A stretch of 64,000 nt of DNA from Asparagopsis taxiformis (Eukaryota > Rhodophyta > Florideophyceae > Bonnemaisoniales > Bonnemaisoniaceae). How positions within the stretch are numbered: position 1 is the first letter of the stretch; each line of letters starts with the position of its first letter. A model generated the notes under the pieces. The model was not told where the DNA came from, made no database searches, and was given only the letters and a program-made list of their open reading frames with translations. A program made the position numbers and the translations under genes. Shown one piece after another: positions 41,806 to 52,673 of this stretch. The stretch covers positions 62,001 through 126,000 of the forward strand of contig JALQPE010002342.1 of NCBI GenBank assembly GCA_030407315.1, read 5' to 3'.

Positions 41806-44800
41806 TCAACGCGACATATCGTACTTGAAGTCTTCTACTCTTCCGACACCATGTAATAATGCCTTTCCATCTCCGCCATTCATTTCGATAGCCGCCATAA
41901 GCTTGCTTAGTGCTTTCTCACATTCTATTATACTCATCCGAGCATATCGCTGCTTCCCACCAGCACTTCGGTATTTGTCTCGCACTGCACCAGCCATTTC
42001 TAATGTTCTTGTTGTACTTATCAGCTTGAGTGTCCGCAATAATTTCAGAGTCCCTGCCTGCGAGTACATTTCCTCCGCCCGCATTTCAACAAAGTGTATC
42101 CCTTCACGCTTTCCATACTTGTCACACACGTCTTGAAACAATACTTGAGAGTTAATTAGATATGACCCCAACTTTTCTAGTGGAGACAGCTTGGAGTCAT
42201 CTGACAATGCCGCGTTTCTAATGTGTGAATTTACACTAGTCGCCGTCTCCATCCAGTTGTATCCATCTCGCAAAGTGAAGTATCCAGTCTCATAAAGGCT
42301 CTTCATTGTTGCTGCAATATACTTGCGAATCACCACGACGCTTACTTCATATCTCTTCTCTGGAAATTCATCCAACACGATGTCATAGAACCACGATTTG
42401 AAGTTTGGATTCGTTTCCGCGTATACTGCATCCCTCACTTCGTGAAGGATGCACCCCGTGATGCTGTTGACCTCAACAAATGGTCGGAAGCCCTCTAGTC
42501 TATTATGACCGTCATAGTCCCTATCGACGACAGAACTCATCTGTTCACATTGCAAAGATCGCACCGCTGGCTCAATAAAATCTTCGAATACACCTGCAAG
42601 CGCCCGCCGTATCATGGGAATCTTAATATTCTTCCGTCGCTCATACGACTCTTCAAGCGATTGATCCTGCATGCGCATCGATCCACCACCTGTGCATGCC
42701 CTACGCTCGCAGCTAGCTTCGTGTACTGCATGAATCGGTCCAGATACTGTCCCAAGAACATCGGCGAGATATTTTGAACCGGAGCGACCGACATTGAGGG
42801 AGAAAATTAGCCGAGCGACGGGCAGTAATTTTCCGGTTGCCGGTTGGAAGGTTGTATGCATACTTTCGGTCAAGTTAAGTAGTAACTCGTTGTTTTCTCG
42901 TGTGCGATTTTCCAGGCCGCCGTTTGTTCTACCGAGACGACTTTGCAACCAGTGCAATGCACCATAAGAGCCGAAACTTCTCAACGGCATGTCGATTAAT
43001 CGCACATGACTACCAGGTTGGATGGCAATATCCATAGCCGAGTTGAACGCTTGTGACATTTGAATTGAGCCGTTCTCCCAGGTTGCGAACAGTACAACAA
43101 CATGGAAGTCCGCAAACTCATCGCACAAGAGATTTAAGACAGCCTGTGTCCATTTTTCACTCCTACCAGCCGTGGTGATGTATATCGTTCGAGACGTTGA
43201 CTGAGAGAGAGTTTGTTGAATCACATTTTCTATATCAGTAGTCCATTCTTCATATGACGTACCATCTGCTACTGTGAAGCCATTCACCACACCGATAGGA
43301 ATTTGCACAAGTGACCAACCCAAATTTTTCAAGAAGGCACTTGCAACCATTGTATCTTCATACTCAATAGAAAGTACGAGAGTACCCCTCTTCCGTCTTG
43401 GCACATGTCTCAAAACTTTTCCGATATCATTTGCCTGTCGAATTGCGTTGTCCAATGCCTGCAGATCAATTCTACTCACAACATTCAGACCATCAATGGA
43501 GCCGGATACTGCTGCCTTTCTCCACGCAAGCAATTCATGTGCGCGCCATGTTTCAACACGATTATACGCATCGTCAAGGAAGCCGCGATAGCCCTCCAGA
43601 AAATGTGGATCAATTCTACGTAAGACTACGCGGGGGTCATTCCACGGGCGTTTTTTCTTCGGAGCGTCGTCCACTTCGTGTGGGAATAGAAGCTTGAACA
43701 TTTTACCTTGTGTGGCCTGGCTGGCATTCATCATATGACCGAGGGCCTCATACCACGCCGACTTGAGCAGGATGTTGTTCAAGTTGAGGAAGCGGATTTC
43801 AATAATGCGACATTCGGGCATCGTTTGAACTGATGGTGAATTGGATATAACAGTGTGTGAACCAACATAGCGATTTGGTTGTGGACATATTTCACGTGGA
43901 CATCGCAAAACATGAATTGACCCGTTGCGAGTTGCCGAAGCTCCCAAATCACGCGAGAGGGATGTAGCGGCGCTGTAATGGAATTTACCATCGTCTGCGA
44001 AAATAGCCGTCGCTCGCCTCATGAGAAAATTCATGTTATGGTCTGTAGGTAGCACACGTTCGATTTCAAGGCTCTTCCATACTTCTATCCATGGAATGTA
44101 TAAACTTTGTCCAGGTTGTAGAGATAAAATCTTGCGACGTAATCGGCCGTCCTCTACACAGTTCCAGGATAAGAACTCATCATAGTCCAATACCAGAAAA
44201 TGTGTACCACCAACCATTCTTGCTGCACGCAGTAATATCTCACGATCATACAGCTCCTCCCGAATCCAATCGCCCGTCTTATTGAGCACTACCTCCACCT
44301 TCCCCTCCATACTTGCCAACAGAATGGAATTACGCGTGCTATCCGAGCTAACATCATCCAAAACAATAACGGAGTCCACTATAGCTTGTAACGCAGAGAG
44401 GAACGGCTGAATAGAATGTTGCACGTTACGCACTTCGACCATTGCGACGATTTTCTGTTTTTGAGAGGATTGAAAAGTTCCACAAACATATAATGCTTCT
44501 GTGCGATCATCCAGCATGCTCCGAGAGCAAATTGTGCGATTAACAAGCATAGATTCCATTTCATGATGACTGAACGGCCCTTGTTCATCCCCGGTTAAAA
44601 ATGCGTCGCGTTCTATCACATCTTTTAATTCTGCGCGGGTTCGCAGCTGTATCTGTCCGATACAAATTATGAGACAGAGAATAAAGAGAAGAATGTGCCA
44701 TGGCCTCACATGTTTGGTGTAATAGCGTTTGACGAGGCGGTAGACTCGCTGCAGGTTCTTATGTGTGTGGCGATGGGCTTGCCATTGACTGACGCGGGAT

Positions 44801-44811
44801 GCAGGGGGCAT
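41806..44811 (-). CDS. Type II membrane protein: glycosyltransferase-like plus sulfotransferase-like domains
   Basis: A 1001-residue protein with a short basic cytosolic head and one TM segment (residues about 38-55), the layout of Golgi glycan-modifying enzymes. Residues 115-300 look like a GT2/GT92-type glycosyltransferase: VIVLDDVSSDST (149-160) and a DxD-like LDYDEF (208-213). After a linker domain, residues 668-1000 look like a sulfotransferase. The PAPS-binding loop is SLNVGRSGSKYLADVLG (671-687), and a 3'-phosphate-type segment VVVIRKYIAATMKSLY lies near 820-835. Several N-glycosylation sequons are present (for example NRT at 91-93). It may both extend and sulfate wall or mucilage polysaccharides; substrate and linkage are unknown. 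The 3.4-kb desert lies upstream. Confidence 0.75.
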   Translation of the reverse strand: MPPASRVSQWQAHRHTHKNLQRVYRLVKRYYTKHVRPWHILLFILCLIICIGQIQLRTRAELKDVIERDAFLTGDEQGPFSHHEMESMLVNRTICSRSMLDDRTEALYVCGTFQSSQKQKIVAMVEVRNVQHSIQPFLSALQAIVDSVIVLDDVSSDSTRNSILLASMEGKVEVVLNKTGDWIREELYDREILLRAARMVGGTHFLVLDYDEFLSWNCVEDGRLRRKILSLQPGQSLYIPWIEVWKSLEIERVLPTDHNMNFLMRRATAIFADDGKFHYSAATSLSRDLGASATRNGSIHVLRCPREICPQPNRYVGSHTVISNSPSVQTMPECRIIEIRFLNLNNILLKSAWYEALGHMMNASQATQGKMFKLLFPHEVDDAPKKKRPWNDPRVVLRRIDPHFLEGYRGFLDDAYNRVETWRAHELLAWRKAAVSGSIDGLNVVSRIDLQALDNAIRQANDIGKVLRHVPRRKRGTLVLSIEYEDTMVASAFLKNLGWSLVQIPIGVVNGFTVADGTSYEEWTTDIENVIQQTLSQSTSRTIYITTAGRSEKWTQAVLNLLCDEFADFHVVVLFATWENGSIQMSQAFNSAMDIAIQPGSHVRLIDMPLRSFGSYGALHWLQSRLGRTNGGLENRTRENNELLLNLTESMHTTFQPATGKLLPVARLIFSLNVGRSGSKYLADVLGTVSGPIHAVHEASCERRACTGGGSMRMQDQSLEESYERRKNIKIPMIRRALAGVFEDFIEPAVRSLQCEQMSSVVDRDYDGHNRLEGFRPFVEVNSITGCILHEVRDAVYAETNPNFKSWFYDIVLDEFPEKRYEVSVVVIRKYIAATMKSLYETGYFTLRDGYNWMETATSVNSHIRNAALSDDSKLSPLEKLGSYLINSQVLFQDVCDKYGKREGIHFVEMRAEEMYSQAGTLKLLRTLKLISTTRTLEMAGAVRDKYRSAGGKQRYARMSIIECEKALSKLMAAIEMNGGDGKALLHGVGRVEDFKYDMSR

Positions 44812-47800
44812 CGAGTGGAAGAGATAAGCGGATGATCAGATCGTCATTGAATGAAAAGGAGATTGGTATTGGCAAGTCGAATAACCTGTTCCTGGTCAGG
44901 AGGCTCATAAGCATCTGTCTGGGAGGCAGAAATAGTCCAAAAATTACTTCATCAACTTATTTCGATAACCAGCCTATGGTTAGATACAGATCCAAAGTAA
45001 TACTGTTTTGTACTACTCGAAAGAATTGTTAAGTTTTATTTCGGAGCGAACAACTTCAAACAACGTTGACGTCCGCACTAGGATGAGTCGATGGTATTGG
45101 TCCATCTCACTTCACTTTTCTGTAATTCATCCTCTTGAACTCCCATCCGTAGCGGAAACGGTCAACAGAGTGGTGTTAGTCGAGGATCACAGAAACATGA
45201 CTAACATCAAGGATAGTTCTCACTGGGGAATTGCAATTTAGAGTAAGAGCAAGTTCTCTTCTTCTGTATCATATGCAATGCGCCGAAAATAATTCCTTCC
45301 CCTTCAACGTATCCAAAGGTCAGTTTTCTAGACGACTTCTCTGAATCCAGTCCAGACTACAGGTACTGGATTCAGAAATCTATCAATCCCAGAATGTTGA
45401 CATTTGGGAAAGGGAAGTGTACTATAGTTTCTAAGAGGCACACTTCAAGGAGTTTGCTAACATCTGATTAATGAACCGCCTTGTAGAAGCTTTCATTTCC
45501 TCTGTAAACCCCCCTTCTTTCTGATGCATACGGAAATCTCCCTACGACCAGCCTGTAGCATTCCACGTGGGAACCATGCATTTAAAATTGACTTTGTAAC
45601 CAAAGCCCAGGCGATACCCAACCTCAACTTTCTTCATCCTAGAACCATTTTCCTCATATCACTGATTCTCATGTCGGTTCTACTGAAATACTATGGGAGC
45701 CTCTTGAACAACATTTATAATTCATAATGATATGTCTAAAGGCAGTTACCAGTCTGGACATGCCCATAACCCACACAAACCTGATTCTTCCTACCGAACC
45801 GACATTATCAGATAACTTTATCGATGTCATTTGTAATACCCAAAATAGTTCTTCTCGTCTCCAGTTCGAGACCGATATATCTGAGTTCTCTCTCTGGGGT
45901 CCCGCTCGCCGTCCTTTTTGCATACTAACAAAATTTATCCCCCGCCCTCAACAACCATTTCTGCTCCGTTCACCTTTCCATTTGAGACCTTACCATCTTC
46001 ATTTTCCCTCATCTCTCTACTTCTCAGCACTCTGTGTCCTTCTTCAAAGATGCTTTCTGATTCTATATCTACGGACCTCTGAAAAACTTATACGTCAACC
46101 AACTCTGCAGACAATGGGCTGCATTTGTCAAGCATATCCGCGTCACAAGACCAAAATACGAAACTATCCACTTCCCCGACCTGGAAATATTTTGTGCTCT
46201 CGCTCACTGCACCCATCTCCCCAGAATGAACCTGCGGATGGCTCAGTTCATTGGCGAAATTGATGTCAATGTGAATTTCTCGATTATAGTCTTCCTCCTG
46301 AGCCTCATCTTTTTCGGTAATGTCTCAATCACAGATTATATACAGCAACTGCAAGCGCAGCGGTTGTACGACACGAAACTTCAGATACTGAAATCGGGCT
46401 TTAGGCAGTGTTCATAGAGGTATCAGAATTAGTAAGGCGAGCTGGAGAAACTCTGCGGATGCTCTTCTTTTCGAGGGAGAGCTCATTTTGATAGTATTAT
46501 GATGAGAAACGGGGATGAGTTATCTTCGAGATTGGAGCATGAACGGAGTGAGAAGTGTAAGAGCTTTGAAGTTACTGAAGATGATTTGGAACATGCATCT
46601 GATGTGCATGGGGAGCGATATGTATATGTCGAAGGAGTTAGGGTGTTTCTCCGAGAAAGGGTAGCCAGGTATCACCAGAATAAGCTATCGCTTTCTATTT
46701 CCGAGGCAAGGAACAAAAGGGATTAAATCTTCGTGGACCTGTTGGAGTTGTTCTTAAGTATCGGGCACGGAATGATCGGTCTTAATCTCCGTTTCGGCGA
46801 GAGGCTAATGTGGAAATACAGGATGGTACTACTGCTGATTGGAGATATATACGCAAACTTTTACGCTCTTGAGCTCTCGAGGATGTCTCTTGATGATTAC
46901 CTTAGAGAACTGTTGGGCAGATCCATGGGCCTTGCTTGCGAGTTGTGTATTTGTGGGAATGTCGATGCTATTTTTCGTTCGCAATCGGTCTCAAGCTAGC
47001 AGTGACAATGAAGAACCTTGTCGAAATCACGCTAGATAGTTTCATTCCTTGTACTTCTTGAGAAAATGCTGATGAAACATGTCCGCTATACGTTGCAGAA
47101 TGTACACGTTCAAGATCGCTCTACAGAAGTGGTCGAGAAATCGGTTCAGAACATGATGGTTTGAATGTGCTCGGAAACGTGTCCGAATTTAGAACTCAGA
47201 ATATCGACGAATTTAACCTGACTGCTGAGACCAGTTTCAAGTTGAATGCGGTAATGCAGTTGAGAACATAAATTATTCGGGTGAATGGAGATGTTGAAAT
47301 TGCAGTTCTAGAGATACAAACCAGGGGTCAGATTAGCCTAGAACACGTGCAGGTTGTGTTGGATTATGACGAAGAATCACTGGAGAGTATGGACGGGCAT
47401 TTAGCTCATTTGAGTTTCATAGCTTTACCGTTCTGACTTAACTCTTTGCACTACATTCGAAATGAGGCGCCATGGTATTCGACAGGTGTAACTATAGGAA
47501 ATTCCGGTACGCAGAGCTGTTTTCCCTATCATTTCAGCTCAAGATGTATATTGCTTGAGTTGCGATACAACTCTTCAGATGGAAAGGTATAGTAATCGAT
47601 ATAGTGCCCTGGAATTAAACAGACAAACTCACAAATCTGACCTAGGCGTGAATTAGTCATGTGCAATAAGCACTGATGAAGATTGATATGCTCTGGCGAT
47701 GCAACGTAATAAAATTGGTGTTGAAATCAAACTCAACCAAATCGAATGTTGTGTGTCCAGGAGAGGGATGCCGCTCCGGAGCTTCAGAATGGCAGGGGCA

Positions 47801-48206
47801 AGAATGCTGAAAATGGACGTAGTCATGTTACAGCGGGCAGTCTCCAAGTGATTGTCGTCATCTCGCTATCGATAGAGCTGTCTTCAATCCCTGTTTTCTG
47901 TGTCGTTCTAGAACGCAAGCGACTGATTTCTCGGTTTTGCTGAAGCAATGGTCAACTTGTACTGGCCAGCTCTATTTAACGCAGGGGTCTTCAAATCTGT
48001 TCATATAGCGCGGAAGAAAGTGTGTATCGATAAAAGTGACCGATGAAGCCAATCGTCGGCACGGAGAAATTATCCATTTGAATACCTCCCATCGAAGATA
48101 TGAACTTCACCAATGCAGCTTTGGCAGTGCTCATTTGAGAATCTAGTCAGCACAGGGGGTGTAGAAACTTTGTAATTGTACAATGCAGGGATACCTAATT
48201 TTAGTG
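44812..48206. other. 3.4-kb intergenic desert with strand asymmetry
   Basis: No convincing gene. GC content is visibly lower than in the genes. From about 45240 to 46400 the plus strand is rich in C and T, and from about 46440 to 47500 rich in A and G. Frames up to 178 codons occur (45727-46263) without domain or targeting signals. It may be an old transposon remnant, a noncoding RNA or a degenerate inverted duplication. Confidence 0.45.
45341..45375. repeat. Perfect 11-bp inverted repeat (hairpin)
   Basis: CTGAATCCAGT at 45341-45351 is the exact reverse complement of 45365-45375, with a 13-bp loop. Role unknown. Confidence 0.85.
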
Positions 48207-51200
48207 TTACAATGGCTCACCCTCACCGAATAAACTATCTAGTGCTTGGTCTCCAAGCAGCAAATCTTCAGATTCTGGTCTAAGCCGGTTTCGGTTGCGC
48301 AATGGATTATTCGCCACGAGCTTCTCAGGAAGCGCATGCACTTTGCTCTTGACGCGCTGTGACACACCGATTGACTCAGCAATCTTCCCCGTAAGTGCTC
48401 GAAGCCAAGACCGATGCTTCTTCTGTTTCGATCGTACATGTTCTGGTCCGTGTATAGTTGCAATGGTTTCCTTCACCCAATTTGTCATGATACTCCCATA
48501 TTTTTCTAGTTCGCGACAAAGTTCAGTTTCACTATCTTTCGGCCATTTGCGAACAATTGACAATGCAGCACCAATAGCATTCTCCAATGGCGAGTCAACT
48601 CCAAGCCCATCATTCTCTACTGCTGTTTGAATACTTGCCAACAACAGTGGCGCAAACATTTGAAATCTGTTCTCAGGGGCAAGTTGTACTGCATTAACTA
48701 CCGTGCCGAATGCAACACGAGCTGCGCCATTGTCCAGAAACCCACGTCCTGGACTACACAATGTTTTCCAGAGCCCAATTACTGAGGCACTAAGAGAAGC
48801 ATAATTGAATGTCTGCGGTACGTAATTGCTTACTCCCACACCGACATCCACTTTCTTTGTCTCTTGCAGTTCCAATCGTGGATACATATTATATATCATA
48901 TCTGACGCGGCCCTTGCCAACATTTTCCGTCCATGATCTCTGGTCACATCAAGTGTAGCAACACTTGAGCTCTGAGTTTCTTCCAACTTTGCTCTCTCCA
49001 CATGTTCTTGAATTATGTTCAACAATACATGAATTTCGGACTGCGCAAGAATCTCAAGAAATGACGGATCAGCACAAACGACCGAAAAAGAAAGCAGTGG
49101 TCGAAGAACCTTGTTAGTTAGATCCAGTAAGTGAATTGGTTCAATGTGTCTACAATCCGCACAAGTTGCTTGCAACAATATATTCAAATGACTGTGGGAT
49201 CGCGTCACACCAGATAAAATAGCGCTGCGCATAATGTCATAGGCCGATCGTCTGAGAATCTTCAAGGTTTCTCTAGCACCGCTATACTTCGGGTCTGGAG
49301 GTTCAATACCGAATTGGCGAAGAAGTTCTTCACTCTGCTGCTCGCCAGAAACATCATTTTGCAAATCAAGTCTGTCATCCCCAAACTCTGCCTGAATAAA
49401 ATTCTGTGCCTTATAGCTGATGGCTTCCAAATTCAGGAGGGAGGATATTTCCCTGCTGGTAGGGTACAAAATGCTTTCCCTTGTTCCTGTTGTATCGTCT
49501 AGTGGAAACTTTGAGCTATTGTACATTCCATGCAACGTAAACATTAACCTTGAACTCGCTTCAACAGATTTTGGGGCGATATACCTTGAGAGCGCACTGT
49601 TCAAGTCGAGTCGGGTTGTGGGTTTTGCTAAAGGCTTCACAACCTGCTGTGCACAGTTTTCGACCACTTGGAATGATTCTGCGACACGGTCGACATCCCT
49701 GGCATCTGCGCTAGTCACAAACTGGAAGAAAGATATTGGCGTGTCTAGCACACTTCCAACCTCATCAGAACAGAGTATCTCGACGATAGGCGTCATCAGC
49801 TTATCAATCCAATTTGCTTGTTCCGAAACATCGTCGATGACTAGAATTGTATCGATAGAAGCCTCGAGCATGAAAATTTTATACACAGGTTGGAATTGAG
49901 AGCTGGCCAAAACTTGAGCAGTGTATTCGCATAACGGCTGTCGGAGCTGTTCAAGCGTATTCACTTTTGAATTTCCTAGGCGTCGACAAATCGTGCTGAG
50001 AGCGGAACATGCTCTAAACCGCGCGTTGTTCGTGTTGGGGCAAAGCGAAATCTGGGCAATAAGACTTTTGATGGCAGATTTCAATGCCTCTGGATTCTTC
50101 ATGTACAGAGGTACAAATATCTTCAAAGCACTCGCTTTGCTGGACAACAGCGAGTCCTCAGTGATATTCAGGACCATAGCTAGAATGCTTTGCATAAGCT
50201 CAAATGACTCCCTTTGGCTATCCAACATTCCTGATGCTGTGACACCAGCCATCATGGCCTCAGTCGCAACAATAGTAGCTCCAAGGGCAGACACCCATTG
50301 TGAATAAGACATTTGCTCGAACCCTCCGAATTTCCATCCATGCTGGGAATTATCCGAAACGATAAGCTTGAGGAAGCGTGGAGCAGCGTCCTGGCTTCCC
50401 TCGTTGACAGGTTCAGTGTTGTCTGCCCCCTTTCCATTTTGATCACTAGATATAGGATTAGACAGAAGAAAGGACATTCTCCTCAACCCGGCGGTGCTGC
50501 CAAGCTGGGGGACATGCTTACATGTCAACCCAAGACAGCTGATTGTCCGAGCCCGAAAGCTATCGAGGGCCTCTTTTTGGCGGCGCCGATCACCCCCGTA
50601 ATCCAATTCATCAAGTAGCACTGACAATTTGTCATCTGAGAATTGGAGCAACCCAAGGGCTCCAGCATGTACATATCCTGTTGCCAAAAAGTAACCAAGA
50701 CCTGTGACAGCATCAGTCTTTTTATGCTTCTCAATCCAACTCAGCGCAGATACGACGAATGAAAGAACGGTAGAACGGATGGCAAGCGAGGGGCATGTTG
50801 CTGCAGCCAACATCAATTCGATAAACGCTGCGCCACATCGCTCACTGGACTCTGACATTGGTTTTTCTTTTGATGATATCGTAAGTTGAAATGAGGAAGT
50901 AAAATGGCAACCACCAAGCTCCGAAAGCATCGTAAAGAAGATGACAAGAAACCCGTATTCTTCATCGTCTATATCGTCAAGCTTTTGAGGAAGGTTGCGC
51001 GATTCTCGTAGACCAGGCATGACTCCCACTGAAACCAATAGCGAGGGACCAACGATTGAGAGAACTTGACGTGATGAAGAAAATTTGAGAAGCCCTGAGA
51101 AGACGATATCTCGAAAGGCAGAATCACATTGTACCGTACGAAGTTGGATCGATTGGGGGTCGTTTGCATTCGGCTTGACTTCTGTTGAAGCAAACTGTCT

Positions 51201-52034
51201 CCCCACTAAGACTCTCAAAGCAGACAAAGCAGGGAGCCGTGTTTCGCGATTCTCGAGTAATGTAAGACACGCTTGCGGAGCGCAAGCAGCAAACACAGCA
51301 TGCATAGAGGCCCATGATATAAACGATTCGAGGCAAGTAAGAACGGGTCGCAATGCATCATATCTCTTCTGCACGTGATATTTGTCAGCAGACGCAATGA
51401 TGTAGTTGAGGGTCTGTGGCAGAGTTAACGCCATAGCCTGGTGTAGCTCCTGTCTACGTGACGGCGCAATTATATCTGGGAAATCGTGGACATCCTCTGA
51501 GAGAACTCGCAAAACATGGCATGCGATATCAGCCCTTGGAGTATCTGCCAAAAGTCGATCTAGGAAGTCGGGCCATCTTTGAGGCCATTCGCGTATGGCG
51601 ACTGAGGACAAGAACGCGACAGCTTTTTCAATGATCAACTGCGGAACATCGTCGACAGCATTTCCTTCTTGATCAACTTGAGAGATTTTCTGTACCACGA
51701 GGACGCTTAATCGGCGAATTGATGAACGGACTTCATCTGGAAAGGACGACCAGGGAGAGGCGGCGCGGAACACAAGCTCGTCAACTATGTGAAAGCCATA
51801 GTGGATGTGCGGAACATGTAGTTGGAGCTGTCGGGAATGTGGGGGAGCCGGGGTGGACAGAATGGGAGAGAGGAGGTGTTCGGCAACAGGAATAACAGTT
51901 ACAGGAGTTAATGAATGTTTGATCTGTTCAAGTGTTGCTTGGGCGCCTGATATTGCTGATGGAGTGGATGTGGGATTGTTGAGAGCCGACAAAGCTCCAT
52001 GAGCTGTGATGGCGATGTTCTGGACATCATTCAT
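48207..52034 (-). CDS. XPO5: Exportin-5/HASTY-like nuclear export receptor
   Basis: A 1275-residue karyopherin. The exportin-1/importin-beta-like N-terminal region contains IREWPQRWPDFLDRL (residues 148-161), followed by VLRVLSEDVHDF and then a stretch starting RRQELHQAMALTLPQ. This order matches exportin-5. The rest is helical HEAT-repeat sequence with a Ser/Arg-basic tail. XPO5 exports double-stranded small RNA precursors (pre-miRNA) and, in yeast (Msn5), proteins and tRNA. HASTY acts in plant miRNA activity. The ATG at 52034 was chosen because the upstream codon is TTG. The frame is intact. Homology is by recognised local motifs; the C-terminal two thirds are weakly conserved by eye. Confidence 0.82.
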   Translation of the reverse strand: MNDVQNIAITAHGALSALNNPTSTPSAISGAQATLEQIKHSLTPVTVIPVAEHLLSPILSTPAPPHSRQLQLHVPHIHYGFHIVDELVFRAASPWSSFPDEVRSSIRRLSVLVVQKISQVDQEGNAVDDVPQLIIEKAVAFLSSVAIREWPQRWPDFLDRLLADTPRADIACHVLRVLSEDVHDFPDIIAPSRRQELHQAMALTLPQTLNYIIASADKYHVQKRYDALRPVLTCLESFISWASMHAVFAACAPQACLTLLENRETRLPALSALRVLVGRQFASTEVKPNANDPQSIQLRTVQCDSAFRDIVFSGLLKFSSSRQVLSIVGPSLLVSVGVMPGLRESRNLPQKLDDIDDEEYGFLVIFFTMLSELGGCHFTSSFQLTISSKEKPMSESSERCGAAFIELMLAAATCPSLAIRSTVLSFVVSALSWIEKHKKTDAVTGLGYFLATGYVHAGALGLLQFSDDKLSVLLDELDYGGDRRRQKEALDSFRARTISCLGLTCKHVPQLGSTAGLRRMSFLLSNPISSDQNGKGADNTEPVNEGSQDAAPRFLKLIVSDNSQHGWKFGGFEQMSYSQWVSALGATIVATEAMMAGVTASGMLDSQRESFELMQSILAMVLNITEDSLLSSKASALKIFVPLYMKNPEALKSAIKSLIAQISLCPNTNNARFRACSALSTICRRLGNSKVNTLEQLRQPLCEYTAQVLASSQFQPVYKIFMLEASIDTILVIDDVSEQANWIDKLMTPIVEILCSDEVGSVLDTPISFFQFVTSADARDVDRVAESFQVVENCAQQVVKPLAKPTTRLDLNSALSRYIAPKSVEASSRLMFTLHGMYNSSKFPLDDTTGTRESILYPTSREISSLLNLEAISYKAQNFIQAEFGDDRLDLQNDVSGEQQSEELLRQFGIEPPDPKYSGARETLKILRRSAYDIMRSAILSGVTRSHSHLNILLQATCADCRHIEPIHLLDLTNKVLRPLLSFSVVCADPSFLEILAQSEIHVLLNIIQEHVERAKLEETQSSSVATLDVTRDHGRKMLARAASDMIYNMYPRLELQETKKVDVGVGVSNYVPQTFNYASLSASVIGLWKTLCSPGRGFLDNGAARVAFGTVVNAVQLAPENRFQMFAPLLLASIQTAVENDGLGVDSPLENAIGAALSIVRKWPKDSETELCRELEKYGSIMTNWVKETIATIHGPEHVRSKQKKHRSWLRALTGKIAESIGVSQRVKSKVHALPEKLVANNPLRNRNRLRPESEDLLLGDQALDSLFGEGEPL

Positions 52035-52673
52035 TTCTGTCAAGTATGCGGTTTCAAAGTGTGTAACAGGTTTTGAGATGCTTCTGTTTTCATGAGGCGT
52101 ATCTAAAGCAAGTCTGCTGGGATTTGATGAGCGGGCTTGTTCAAGTTGACGCTGATGTCAATGGAAATAGTGCGTTTGGTACTCGGTGATACGCACGATG
52201 CCAAACTCGCCAGCACACCCAACGTGCGAACGTTTATGATCCCGTGATCTGTTATGACACATCGAAAGCGTCTCAAGTTTCGAGCTGCCCCCGGACAGGC
52301 TGTCTGAAACTACTTTTCCTTTTATTGGTTTGTATGCATTATATCATAATACGTAAGGGCCAATGATATATGGGCACTTGGCAAGCGTTATCGACAACAT
52401 ACAGATGTAAAACACTAGACCGATTGGTCGTAAAGCGGCGATCGTGCTCACTCTTGATTCTCTCGCTCGCAACTGGGCGACGCGTCAGCCTCTCATTCCC
52501 GAATCGAGGACGTCCCATATCTACCCTTGACTTGTGGAATTTTTTGCGCTTTCTAAAATAACATTGCAACTTACAAATCCCGTAGTAGATCCACTGTCCC
52601 CTCCATTGCCGTCCACTCGTCCGATACGTCCCGTTCGTCCAGCGCCCGTTATCCGCCAAACCAGTCGCCCAAC
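52035..52673. promoter_or_regulatory. Divergent intergenic region, XPO5-like and desaturase
   Basis: A 639-bp gap between head-to-head genes that must carry both promoters. An AT-rich stretch lies around 52316-52355. No clear gene or repeat inside. Confidence 0.5.

Noticed and set aside
45727..46263. 178-codon frame in the 44.8-48.2 kb desert
   Set aside because: C/T-rich composition alone keeps it open; no domain, no signal, and neighbouring frames are equally open.
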